Assembly (NCBI GenBank): GCA_905182995.1
Contig: CAJJDP010000125.1
Location: forward strand, 289,547-353,546
DNA length: 64,000 nt
Reading direction: 5' to 3'
Source: Paramecium octaurelia
Lineage: Eukaryota > Ciliophora > Oligohymenophorea > Peniculida > Parameciidae
The translations under genes were made by a program, and so were the position numbers. Below the pieces are notes generated by a model, which was not told where the DNA came from, made no database searches, and saw only the letters and a program-made list of their open reading frames with translations. Of this stretch, positions 53,564-64,000 are shown piece by piece. Every line of letters starts with the position of its first letter. The stretch's first letter is position 1.

Positions 53564-54011
53564 AAAATTTAATATCACTAAATCTAAAACAAAGGGTGTT
53601 AAATTTTAGGGGTCTGAAAATTCGTCAATATTATTGTTATTAAAAAAAAAGAAGGCGTTATCAATAAACAATAACAAAATCGATTAATCATGTATAATGT
53701 TTATTATTGTTGTACAGGATTAATTTATTCATGAAAATTCTTTGAATAGAGAATTAATTATGATAAATTCCAAGATATTTATTGTTGGGAGGTTGATTCA
53801 TTATGGGAAAAGCAATAGCAGTTTTAAATCATCTTTATGGATTGATTTTTAAATCAATAATATTGAGCGATTTCTTTTTTAATCAATAAAAGATATTTTA
53901 TCTAGTTTATTCAAAGTACAAAAAAATTAGAGCTTAATAAATTAAAGAGGAGTATTAGCCTGTCGTAGTAACTATTATAAGATGTGTACAAAAAGAACAG
54001 AGTTAATTTGA
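52996..54011 (+). pseudogene. Frameshifted gene fragment, unknown
   Basis: Two overlapping frames together read as one protein. The first, to TGA 53405-53409, has VKSSNLDKQFDDYKGENN, YLTFGNRKGRTFILGWRLW and YSSLWDDSQNDEFVEIQRQE. Near 53400 the text changes phase and continues IGSNFFYRFKILDQRQSLCS, KLGIVESEQFQFSFQKFVQ and GVKFQGSENSS to TGA 54009-54011. The second frame alone is open for about 330 codons, rare by chance. No short intron explains the phase change, so a one-base frameshift is the simplest reading. The family is not recognised. Copy 1 (51651-52218) is cut by the N. Confidence 0.45.
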
Positions 54012-56894
54012 GTAAGATCGTTTCATAACCAGTAATTTTTATTTTTATTGCTTAATTCTTCTTGCAACACTATTATTTGCCATTGAATAATACGTTTATG
54101 ATAATTTTATCATCTTAATTGCTAAAACTGTAAAAATCAAAGTTTCAAATTCTTTATACTCTAATAACTATTCGCAAAAGATTTTATAGAGACCATTACT
54201 TAAGAAGGCAAATTTACTTCTTCCAGAGTTTAATCCCACATTTTTTAAAGGAGAAACTGTAACATCATCATTTCAAAACATAATCCTAACTAAATGAATA
54301 AAATTAAAAAACGTATTGAATACAATCGAATAAATATAGATATAGTTCAGGGACTCTCATCTCAAAATTAAACTATTTTGAGATAAGCTGAACAGTTAAT
54401 AAGTGTTATCTCCTATTTATGCTATATCTTTTATTAAATTTCAAATCATGAATTAATGTACTTAAACATTGATAAAGCATTTTTAACAATTAGTAAAAAA
54501 TCTATCATCGTAATGTTGAAGGAGACATTCGCAAAGGTTTTCATTTAATATTTTGATGGATGATAACAAACTACTTAACCATAATATGAACTAGGGCAAT
54601 TACAAGAAGGGTTTAGCATATTCATGAATTATTTTGATTTCTGCGATAAAATTCTAATGTAAATCATTATCAATATTCCTTATTTAAATTCAAACACTCG
54701 CAAATATTGGAATTACAAAAGTTAAGAAATTATAAGTTGCAATCACTCTAATCTTTAATTGTTACTACAAAGAATTTCAATTCAAGTAAATATATAAGAT
54801 ATTTCTTAGAAGATTTCAACCCTAATTTAAAGAGTTAAATTATCTCATAAGAATAAATAACTTATGCTATTTGTTTGAAAAGAAAAACATATCTAATTTC
54901 AAATAATTAAGCCTTCATACCTAAATCCAATATACAATCTGCTGCCTTTAAAAAACATTTCCGATGTTGCTCGAATCAACGGACCTTGATATATTACTTT
55001 TTTAATTTAACATAGATTGGTTACATATAGAAGCAAATTGGCTGAAACTTTTTTACATAAGCCTATAGAGAAGAGAAAGACCGAGACTCTTTTAAAAATA
55101 CTGTAAAAGCAAAGTTAAAAATATCTTTTTAAATTTTATTACTAAAAATGATATTTATAATTTTTTATTAATATTCTAAATCCAGGGGCATCTACAATCA
55201 TTGAAATAGCTGTAATTCATAAATTTAGGGGTATATATTAAATTAAATGATTGACAATTTTATTTCGATTAACTATGGTTCAAAACAAGGGCTCAAATTT
55301 AAATTGATTCATTATTCTATTGAATTAGATCATCTTACGAAGTTACCTCAGGAAAATTATAAAATTATCAAAAAAGATTTCATAAATAACATAATTAACA
55401 GAAAATGAAGTGTAATTTTTGAGTTTATCCTAATTTTATTCATAAATTTAATCCGAAAAATCAGTCATTGTTGTTCAATCAGACGTTCATCTTGAGTAAT
55501 CTTGTATTGAAATCATTAAAAATTACACTATTTTGGGAGGTGATATTGAGCATTTCTCTGATAAAGTAGACGATTGTAAAATATCCTTTGCTTGAACTAT
55601 TTAATTATCTACTGTAGAAATGGATTATATAATAGATGTTATGAATTTGATAGATGTTATGAAATTGAGGCATATCTGTAATAAGTATTCAACTATTTTC
55701 AAGAATTAAAAACTATTAAAGAATTTTCATGGTTGTGAAGTTAATTTCAGAGTGTTTTTTAGTGATTTAAAAATAATTGTTAAAATAGATTAGACACTAG
55801 CTAAATATCACCTAATGCTTAGTCTTTAGAAAGATTATGCAATCAATATTTAAACATCTATTTAGACAGCTTTATCAAACAGCCCTTGCCACAATAAATG
55901 ATCGAATATGAAAGACTAGATTCAGCTAGTTTATTATGTTTATACCCAATATTGATAGATGAGGTAATTATCATATATATTCTTAAGTGCAGAAAATCTA
56001 ATCTTGTCACCTAAGTGTTCAATTAGTGCTAAAAATTGAGTTTGATAACACAATTTCCATTAGTAAATATTATAAATAAAGATTGATATTATGATCTTTC
56101 TTGAACATCCAAACTGAATTTGGTCACAAAAAAATATCTTGTTGTTTTGTTCTTCAATGCCTTCTTTAAGGTTTCTAAAATTAGAAATTTTCTAGAAATG
56201 TTCTAATATTTTTTTATGAATTCAAGTCTATTTTTACCTTAATTTATGAAACAAAATTAATGATTTTAAATTCAATGACTAACTTTCAGATTTTATCATT
56301 CCAAAATACTAAAACTAAAAATCTCCAGTGGATTTGATACTGAATTTCCAGAAATTACACCAAGTTTAATTAATATCTATTATATCATTTAGTTTAGATT
56401 TTGCAAAATAGCAATCTGTTTTATAATCTAATTTTACTTTAATCTGTGCAACTATACATTCAGAAATAATCATTCTCACAATATTTTCATAAGTGATCAT
56501 AAGTATAAATTGAAATAAAATATCATTGTGCATTTGATATTTTGTAAATAATAAAAGGAGCCAGACCACAGAAGAGAAAAGATTGTTCTAAGAATTACAT
56601 CAAATTCATAATTTGATTATTGAAGATAGATTCATTTAAAATACAATCTATATTGTTTTTTTTTATTTCCAATGAGGCTTAAATTACGCTTCTATCATTG
56701 AATATGAAAGCTTAGGCAAATTTAAATCATATTTGTAAAAAATGCATTAAAGGAGAATTTATACAGATTAAATTGTATTTTTTTTAATATATTTTTAATC
56801 ATTCTTCATAGTTAACCTTTGGAAACTAAAATTGATTATTTAAATCAATACGTGATAAACATTCAAACATGGCTATGAAGAGGTGAACTCTTAA
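54012..56894. other. AT-rich, no gene recognised
   Basis: Short frames occur on both strands, including a hydrophobic minus frame around 56366-56569. None has domain character or a credible start and stop. Nothing else is seen. Confidence 0.35.
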
Positions 56895-57455
56895 ATTACT
56901 CCAGCAAAATAGTTCGGACTTCTCAATTTTACAATTATTCCAGGACCCATAAGAATTGATTTGATTTCACTTGGAATTTCATTTTGTAACTTGGATTTTT
57001 CTCCCTAACATATTTAAAATAATGTTCCTAAGTAATTACATTCACTATAAAAGTTAACACATGGAACGGCAAGTCTCAAAATAAAGTCTCTGAAACCCCA
57101 AGATTCTAGAAATCATTCAATTTATACCATCCCAAAGATCTTCACCTGAATTATTTTGTAGATTGTCTTTTAACTTTATTTTTAAATCAGTTCCTGTAAT
57201 TTAAAATCTTAATGAAAGAGGCTAAAGTAAATCTTCCCAAATCTCGTTTCTACAGATCATTGTTCCATCATGATAATCCAATTTTAAATTTTCTATTTAA
57301 ACATCGTTTGCATGAATCTCCAATCCTTCTTTATCCCAAGAGTCTAGTTTCCAAATACCAACTTTTAATTCAATTAAATTATTTGGAGGAACATTTGTTA
57401 ATGTCTTGGTCACAGTTGTTTAATATCCATAAGGGCCCATTAATAGGTTTTTAAC
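56895..57455 (-). pseudogene. Secreted-protein domain fragment, frameshifted
   Basis: Minus-strand text reads GPYGYQTTVTKTLTNVPPNN, LIELKVGIWKLDSWDKEGLE, DGTMICRNEIWEDLLQPLSL and LKIKLKDNLQNNSGEDLW, stopping at TGA 57117-57119. A different phase then gives ESWGFRDFILRLAVPCVNFY. The order (W-K-x-D-S-W-D, then a terminal E-S-W-G-F-R-D-F) resembles a module I associate with large Cys-rich ciliate surface proteins; that link is from memory of ciliate proteins and is tentative. The phase change between the two parts suggests a frameshift of one or two bases. No signal peptide is seen in this piece. Confidence 0.5.
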
Positions 57456-58199
57456 TTAGTTTCCACATCTATCTAAAGTCGAAGAACTTAACCCAACGAT
57501 TTAAAAATCCGTATATCTACAATCAGCTACGTTGTCTGTTAAACAATTTTCATATATTATCGATTTCAGAAATAATATCTTCAGAAATGAAATCATTGTC
57601 TATGTAGTTTGTAATTAAATAATTATTGAAAGCTATGTATACGTATGATAATAATTTCGAAAAGAAAATTAATTTCAGATTATTATCTAGAAGAGTTAAT
57701 AAAAATATTACATCACATTTTACAAAAAATTTTTAATCATTTAAAATTTTAATTAAAGAATGATTTATCATTTGTTTAAGATATTCTTATAATCGGCGTT
57801 TATTCGCATTTGATTGCAATCACAGAATAAAAAATATTGTTTTGAAAGTAATGTTTTTGTTGAATTTCATGGATCTTTATTCTATATTGTGATCTTAGAT
57901 TTGAATGAACAAAAAAATTGATTGGAAAATTGATCAAATTTTTTAAATTATATTGTTTTATATTCATTTTATTTGAAATTATTAACAAGAATTAGATAAG
58001 ATTAAAGGAGAAGTTGCACTTTATTTTTTTTTTAATGACACCTCTTGAAAAACTAATATTTGGCATGTCTCTCAAAAAAATAGATTGTCATAATTATTCT
58101 TAATGATTATTAAAAGAAGCCCCAGTTGATAAACCACAAATAAAGGAACCACAGACTTCTCCTTTATTGTTATTATGTATAATAATTTATAGATTGTTT

Positions 58200-58425
58200 T
58201 TGATTTACCTACAGGGGTTGGTAAAAGGAGCCCTGCCTGACTTTCTCTTAAAGAAACGACAGTCATGAGAAGGCAACGAATCCCGGTCCCTACAGGAAGA
58301 CCTTCTATATAACCTACCTTGGAGTGCGTGAGACAAAGTCGACTCTGGGAGCGTGGAAGCCCGATCGTCTTGCTTGGCTTGTTTTGCCTGTTGCTAGGCA
58401 AGTGGTTTCGGATGCTATATATATT
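58200..58425. other. GC-rich island, possible structured RNA or insert
   Basis: This 220-bp block is roughly half G+C, about twice its surroundings, with sharp edges. It contains hairpin-forming arms, for example TTGCCT and AGGCAA around a six-base loop near 58390-58410, and GGTC...GACC around CCTACAGG near 58290. The minus strand is open for 109 codons in the standard code (58072-58401), and the plus strand also reads without stop for most of it in code 6, so frame openness is uninformative. I cannot match it to tRNA, 5S, spliceosomal, SRP or RNase P RNA by motif. It could be a non-coding RNA gene or a foreign insertion. Confidence 0.4.
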
Positions 58426-59004
58426 CTATTTATAATAAAAATTTAAATGGTTTTTGATACTATTTGGAAGGTTTAAATATAGATCGAATCTCATTATAAA
58501 TTCGGTTTCAATTACTATTAATTACTTGATATTGGATAAAATATTATATCTAATTATCCATACCACGAAATTAAAATATAGCTTTTAGGATATAGAATTT
58601 CGCCCTTTAATTTGATTTACTTTATATCTCAGATTCTTAATATTAAGAAATAATTTAAATTGTGAGCAAAATAAAGATCAAATCTTTATTTTTCAATAAA
58701 CTTTGCATATATATCTACTCATAAAAAAGTCGCAAATTTTCTACTAAATATAAATGCACTTTTTCCTAATAATTATTTTAATCCACAAAATGTTAAAGCT
58801 TAGGATCTCAAGTCAAAAGAGTGAAACTTTTTCTAAATTAGATTGTTTTTAAGCAAAGTTATAACTTAACAAAGTCGATGTATAAAACAATACACTTTTA
58901 ACTAATATAATTATTATTTCTAAAGGTGAAGGAGTTTAGCTATTTTTTATTTTTATAAAGTCTTCTGAAAATCAACATCTCTTTTAAGTTGAAGAATTTT
59001 GCAA

Positions 59005-59190
59005 TCAGGTATTTTTGATTTTCTGCTTGCAAAGAATTTTTATAACTATTTAGTCAACTAAACCTTACAATAATGAGAATATTTTAAATGGATTTTCATA
59101 ATTATCTATTTTTTTCTTGTTGAGTTCATTCTCGAAAGTGAAACAACCTTTAGATTTAAATAAAGATCTTAAATCATAACCTTTATACAA
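59005..59190 (-). pseudogene. C-terminal tail fragment of the WD40 family
   Basis: Minus text YKGYDLRSLFKSKGCFTFEN then ELNKKKIDNYENPFK ends at TGA 59005-59007. It is the same tail module as QEKDLKPLFKSKGSFFLE of the gene at the right edge. No WD repeats precede it, so it is a fragment. Confidence 0.5.
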
Positions 59191-59569
59191 CAAACTCTAC
59201 TTTGAAAATATAAGAGGTGGTTTAAGAATAGACGATTAAACTTTTAAAAAATGATGAACTAAACGTTCTCCTAAAAATATCTTTTATTTCTTTTGCTTTT
59301 ATTTTACATTCAGCTGTAGAGTGTATAATAAATCTTTCTTCTTCAAGGCAAAATTAATTATGAGATTTATATAGTGGAGAGATTATTAAAGGACCTTTTA
59401 TACAGAGGTAAAAATATTAAAATATAAAATAGACCTTTTTACAGGGTTCAATCATGTTAATTAATTAAACCTTTTTAGGATATAAATTTCTCATGCTTCA
59501 GATTTTAGATATTCACAAATCAACTAAAATGTAGTACTAATTTTCCTAAAAGAAAGTTATTAAATTTAT

Positions 59570-59892
59570 TCAAAGGTTCTTTTAAAATATGTATGAAATT
59601 TTTTTAATAATCCTCATGTTATTGCAATTATTTACTTTAGATTAGAATAAGGGTTTTAAATCTTAATCTGTATAATTTTTAATTGCTCCTTTCAAAATAA
59701 AAGCTCCTGAAACTTCAACATATTCGTAAGATTTTACGATCAATCTCAGCTAAAGAATACTATTAATAAATGCAATTATTAAAATTGAGTGATGTTAAAG
59801 TGGCAATTTAAACTAAGATAGATGGTCTTTGAATTAATTATCAGGTATAATCTCTTGGGCTGTTTTAACATTCCTTAAACAGATAGAGATTT
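59570..59892 (-). pseudogene. Truncated WD40-family C-terminus
   Basis: The minus strand begins in the middle of a WD repeat: SICLRNVKTAQEIIPDN corresponds to SIRLWDVKTSKEIL in the right-edge gene. It continues with YEYVEVSGAFILKGAIKNY and DQDLKPLFQSK. The part upstream of 59892 is missing; the CGGCCG-type tandem repeat starts there. Frameshifts lie between the two segments. Confidence 0.6.
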
Positions 59893-60068
59893 GTATTTCG
59901 GCCGTATTGGATAGGAAAATTTAATCCACCGTACTGGCTAGGACAATTTAACTCGTATTCCGGCCGTTGGGGCTGAAGAAAATCATTCCTATTCCGGCCG
60001 TACTATAGGAAAACCCTGCATCCATATTCCGGCCGTACTAGCTAGGAAAATTTATCCAGTCATACTAA
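59893..60068. repeat. About five imperfect 35-bp repeats with CGGCCG
   Basis: Successive units read approximately TATTCCGGCCGTACT then AGCTAGGAAAATTTATCC. Four of the units contain the palindrome CGGCCG and one has lost it. The block is much richer in G+C than its flanks and abuts a truncated WD40 fragment. Confidence 0.8.
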
Positions 60069-61079
60069 TGTCATGGTACCACCTGGCATTTGTGAATTTG
60101 AAGATTTCCTAAGTAAACCTAAAATTCAGTTTAGGTTTATACCATAATTAAAAACTAACCTCTTCAAAATTGATTTCTTAAATTTGACCAATATTACTTA
60201 TATATAATTTAAAAAGGCCTTGAATAAATTTTTCGCTTCAAGTTAATTGGCATTTAACTTGCATCGTAAAGTATATATTAATTCTACGTATTTGTTTTTT
60301 TTAATCATTTGGTAGAGAGAGTTGATTCTGATAATACAAACATAAGTACTTTACTATCAATAATTTGAGTATTTTTATATTTATTCTAATTTGGTCTAAT
60401 CTGTTTCACATATGTCTAAGAAGTTCAAATATCTGACTGCAAATATTCCAATTTTAAGCCTTCTTTTTTTCAATTATTTTCCATATTTTCTACTTTAATT
60501 TTTCTTATTATTCAATACTTAAAGAAAAATTGATTTGCTATCAACTTTGTTAGAATAAAAATTTAAGATTTTTGAATCTCAGAACATTATTGCAGATCAC
60601 TTAAGAGCAATTTTGATTGTTATAAAGAATTTAACTTCTGCAAAAGTATATGATCCGAATTAAGGAATCAAAATTGAGTATAAGGCTTTATCTCTTTTTT
60701 GGTTTAGAATTTCTTAGTTCAACTTGACTTTTGCTCACATAATACTTATTCAAAATCTTGTCACTCAATAAAGCAATTCAAAATTCTCTAAAATTCTCTG
60801 TCTCTATGGAATGACACTCAAATAAAGAAAATTCTTGCTAGGTGAGATTCTCTTTATTCGTTTCTGTAATCATTTTTAGTATTTGACTCTAGTGGATACC
60901 TGATATTTTTCTCAAAAAACTAAATTCAAAACCTAAATGTTAATTATTTATTACTGCAAGAATTCTTAATTGCCCAATAGCAATAGCAAGATCAATATTA
61001 GAAGTGATTAATTTAAGTAAATCACTTTTTTTTGGAAATTTAATTACACAATATTATTAAATCCTTTATTTATGAAGAT
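60069..61079. other. AT-rich, no gene recognised
   Basis: No frame with protein character could be found on either strand. It may include the decayed 3' region of the TPR fragment that follows. Confidence 0.35.
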
Positions 61080-61600
61080 GATAATGCTTCATAACTTTAA
61101 TAGTTAGCTTTTTATATAAGGATTCTGACCAATACCCATTTCCTATGCAGCAAAATAAAAGTAATTCCGCATATTTCGGGTTAATAGAAATGGCTTAATT
61201 GAAACATTCAATTTCTTCATTTTATTGATACAAACTGCCTAATGCTTATCCTATTTTTAAATTGAACATTGAATTACCTTTGCCACTCCATGCAGTATCA
61301 AATTTATGATTAATAGAAATAGCTTCAGTGTAACAATTAATTGCATCTTGATATTGCTCTAATTTGGTTAATGCACTACCTAATATTTACAATAAAAATA
61401 ATTTACCCTTGCCAATCTATGCTAAATCATATCGTAAATCTTCTTTAAAACGTTTAATTGCTTCTAGAAATTGATTTATATCCGCTAATGCAAATCCTAA
61501 ATAAAGTATATAACAATTTATTACCCTTATCATACTACATTTTCTTCTTTATGATTAATAGAAAATTGGTTAAATCATTAAAACAATAATTATAATTAAT
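61080..61600 (-). pseudogene. Tetratricopeptide (TPR) repeat fragment
   Basis: TPR units are protein-interaction helices of 34 residues. Minus text gives three: FALADINQFLEAIKRFKEDL, then SALTKLEQYQDAINCYTEAI with SINHKFDTAWSGKG, then QALGSLYQQNEEIECFNQAI with SINPKYAE. Each unit is separated by a 27-28-nt intron (near 61530, 61395 and 61270) placed at the same GKG/DKG site of the repeat. Upstream, NHKEENVV runs out of frame with YDKG, so a small deletion has probably occurred. No ATG and no clear end are seen. Confidence 0.6.
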
Positions 61601-62070
61601 TAAACATTTTTCTTTAATAAATCATACTTAAAATAAATTTAATATTACTAAGTAATAATTACTTTCATATATTTTATTGAGCAAATTAATCCTATTCTCT
61701 GATGCTGCTTGATACTTGAGTATAAAAACAAAATAGAATAAAGTCTGAATCACTTGTATTTGTTTAGTAAACTTAGAGGTAAAGCAACATTTGAGGGAAT
61801 GATAGCAAATTTCAATTGATAAACATTGTTATGTCATTTGAAATAATACATACTATAACTAATACAATTAGCATAACTAAATGAAAAATTAACTATCGTT
61901 TTTTTTTCGTGATAGAGAATTTAACCTTTCATTTAACTTTGAACTTTATGAGCATGTCTCAAATTCTTTCATAAAAAAATTTAGAAATAAATTTCATATT
62001 AGATGTTATTAAAATTTTTCAGCAGTTAGAAAATAAATGATACTATTGTTTCCATAATATTTAATAATTA

Positions 62071-62892
62071 TCAATCTTATTTCATTTGTATTAGTTTTTC
62101 TAATACCAAACAAATTTTAGATTTGAATAATGGTTTTAGATCCTTACCTTAATAATTTTCAAAAACTCATCTCAATAAAGCTCCTTGAAGCTTTCAAAAT
62201 TGGATGTTGACATATTCGTCGTATTGTACGATAAACATTGATAAATAATGGTGTTGTTAAATAAGATTTAATGAAATGGATCGACTTTAAAGCGGCAATT
62301 TAAATTATGATAGAAGGTATTTGTACCAATTATCTTGAGGTAAAATCTCTTTCGCTGTCTTTATATCCCATAAACGAATAGAGCTATCATAACTACCAGA
62401 TGCAAATGTTGTACCATTAGGAGAGAAATTGACTGACACAACATAACCAGAATGACCATCTAATTTATTTAACTCATATATTTTAATAATTTTTTTATTT
62501 ACAATTTAACAATTAGGTTTAATTCAAGTTCATCCCATTTATTCCACATTATCAAATTCTGATCCACTGAAATTGCATCTTAAAAAATTTCCACCAACCA
62601 AAAGAACTCTAATCCCTAGATTCTTAAAACTTTATTCTCTCAAATCCACTTTCATTTCGAATAATAAATTGAGTGCATTCGATCCCTTTAGATAACAATG
62701 GCAGTTAAATGCACAATAAATTTCAAAAAATTGCACTCTGTTCTCAACATTTATATTTTTTTCCCTAAAAGTTGACTTTATCTTTACATATAATTCTGTA
62801 GAGTAGTAATTCTGTTTATTAAAGTCAATTTCATAAATTTTTCTCATTACTAAAACTTTATAAACAATGTCATTATATAACTTGTATTTCAT
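62071..62892 (-). pseudogene. WD40-family gene copy with frameshifts
   Basis: Order on the minus strand: an N-terminal part (KVLVMRKIYEIDFNKQNYYS, LNLLFEMKVDLREQSFK), a pentapeptide-like module (VGGNFLRCNFSGSEFDNVE), a WD repeat (LDGHSGYVVSVNFSPNGTTF, ASGSYDSSIRLWDIKTAKEI) and the tail module (YQGKDLKPLFKSK). A frame change after FDNVE (next INGMNLNQTQLLNCK) and another before KIYELNKLDGH break it. A third break precedes the tail. Only one WD unit is present, whereas the family normally has many. It is a decayed paralog of the right-edge gene. Confidence 0.65.
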
Positions 62893-63592
62893 CTATTAGA
62901 ATAAAACAAATCATCAACAACATCAAATAATCACCTATAAAATCAAGAAATGCATTTATGATTAAACATTCATATATTAAATTTCTTACTTTAAGTATTT
63001 AAATCTTTGGTATCGAATTCTGTTAATTACGTATATAAATTATGCAAAATTATTGGTGAAAGTAGTTCCTTTTGGATGTAATTAACATAAAGCTTATTTA
63101 AGATTATTAGATGGTTGTTAGGGATGAAAAAATTATGATCTCTAAATCCTTTTAGGGGTTAGAATACTTATTGATGATTAATATATCTTTTCAGTCCTTG
63201 ATTATATCTAATACTTTTAATATCAATTGAAAATAACTTTGATATCATTTAAGATTTTTTCTAAGATCAAGTTTATTTTTTTAAATTCTTGAAATGTATC
63301 TTTCTTCTTATCTTTGTTATTAATTGTATCTTTACCTTTTAGAAACTAAAAATCTAAATTTTACTAAACTATTAATTATTTTAAGACTAAACCTGCTTAT
63401 AAGCAAGCCTACTGTAATAAAATTAAATCTCTATAAATATTAATTTATACCAGTTGTTTATGACATCTCAATAAATAGTATATATATTTTAATAATATCT
63501 TAAGAATGAAGATCAAGAATTGAAACAAAAAACTAAAGTAATAAGAAGATGATTAAAATTGTAATTATTATGTTGATTATGAATAATCAAAT

Positions 63593-64000
63593 TCACTTCT
63601 TTTGCTTTATGTCTTCTAAAAAGAAACTTCCTTTAGATTTAAACAATGGTTTTAAATCTTTCTCTTAATGATTAATGAATTGTCCATATAGTATAAGTGT
63701 TCCTGATGCTTCTAACAAATAATTCTAACATATTCTAAGTAATGTACAATCAGGATTACCTAAATAATAATTAATAAAAAATACCATTTGGCAATAAGGA
63801 GCTATTCTTAAGAGGTATGTTAAGCAAATCTGTATACCTATTGTCTGATTATAGTATTTCCTTTGACGTTTTTACATCCCATAAACGGATAGAGGTATCC
63901 CTACTACCAGATGCTAATGTAGTACCATTAGGAGAGTAACAAATTGAATTAACAACACTTGAATGACCATCTAATTTGGCTTTTTATTATCCTGTCTTAA
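63593..64000 (-). CDS. WD40-repeat protein, C-terminus (runs off edge)
   Basis: WD40 repeats form beta-propeller scaffolds. The intact frame reads LDGHSSVVNSICYSPNGTTL, ASGSRDTSIRLWDVKTSKEI, then a tail with LKNSSLLPNG. A 25-nt intron follows (GTATTTTTTATT...TTTAG, near 63756), then NPDCTLLRICQNYLLEASG and NHQEKDLKPLFKSKGSFFLE to TGA 63593-63595. No frameshift is seen in this part. The rest of the gene lies beyond the window. Degraded relatives lie at 59.0, 59.6 and 62.1-62.9 kb. Confidence 0.8.

Noticed and set aside
58072..58401. 109-codon minus ORF as a protein gene
   Set aside because: It crosses the edge of the GC-rich island, both strands of the island are open, and it matches no family I know. 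Openness follows from base composition.
58200..58425. tRNA, U3 snoRNA or SRP RNA
   Set aside because: A GAGCGTGGAAGCCC segment and a TCCCGGTCCCTAC segment recall U3 box B and a tRNA acceptor arm, but the other required elements and pairings are missing.

Overview
The window reads as Paramecium-type ciliate nuclear DNA. It is about 70-75% A+T. Real reading frames run through TAA and TAG, which must be read as Gln, and end only at TGA. Genes are interrupted by very small GT...AG introns; the clear ones here are 19-36 nt. Read with the standard code nearly every gene appears shattered, so all coding calls below use ciliate code 6 (TGA as sole stop) and hand-spliced introns. Which Paramecium species this is cannot be told from the sequence.

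The left half (about 0.8-31.1 kb) is compact and gene-dense, with intergenic gaps often below 200 bp and genes on both strands. In order it holds: a Gln-rich unknown; a cytosolic carboxypeptidase (tubulin-deglutamylase family); an AGC-type kinase; a small unknown; a stomatin/SPFH protein; two unknown minus-strand genes; a P4-type ATPase-like protein with all catalytic motifs degenerated; an eIF2-alpha-kinase-like kinase; small unknowns; a LITAF-domain protein; a PGP-repeat ciliary protein; a B-box coiled-coil protein; a small membrane protein; a kinesin-8-like motor; small unknowns; and a large coiled-coil protein containing a 28-residue heptad repeat expanded as a 252-bp higher-order tandem array. 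Several genes (carboxypeptidase, kinesin, PGP-repeat protein) fit cilia or microtubule biology.

The right half (about 31.2-64 kb) is different. Long stretches have no convincing gene, and the recognisable coding segments are mostly broken by frameshifts or in-frame TGA. They include a BTBD9-like discoidin-type fragment, a kinase fragment, a TPR array, four pieces of a pentapeptide/WD40 family (one of them an intact C-terminus running off the right edge), a secreted-protein domain and several unknowns. It looks like a gene-relic zone such as germline-limited or subtelomeric DNA, but the sequence alone cannot decide between these. Three perfect direct repeats (1552, 1018 and 1344 bp) each straddle a single N and are almost certainly unmerged contig ends. 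Other oddities are a 220-bp GC-rich island at 58.2 kb and a CGGCCG-containing tandem repeat at the exact edge of a truncated WD40 fragment.

The most interesting item is the P4-ATPase-like gene at 10.8-14.3 kb. Its topology and several structural motifs are kept over about 1,050 residues, yet the phosphorylation, dephosphorylation and nucleotide-binding signatures are all replaced, which suggests a conserved pseudo-flippase.
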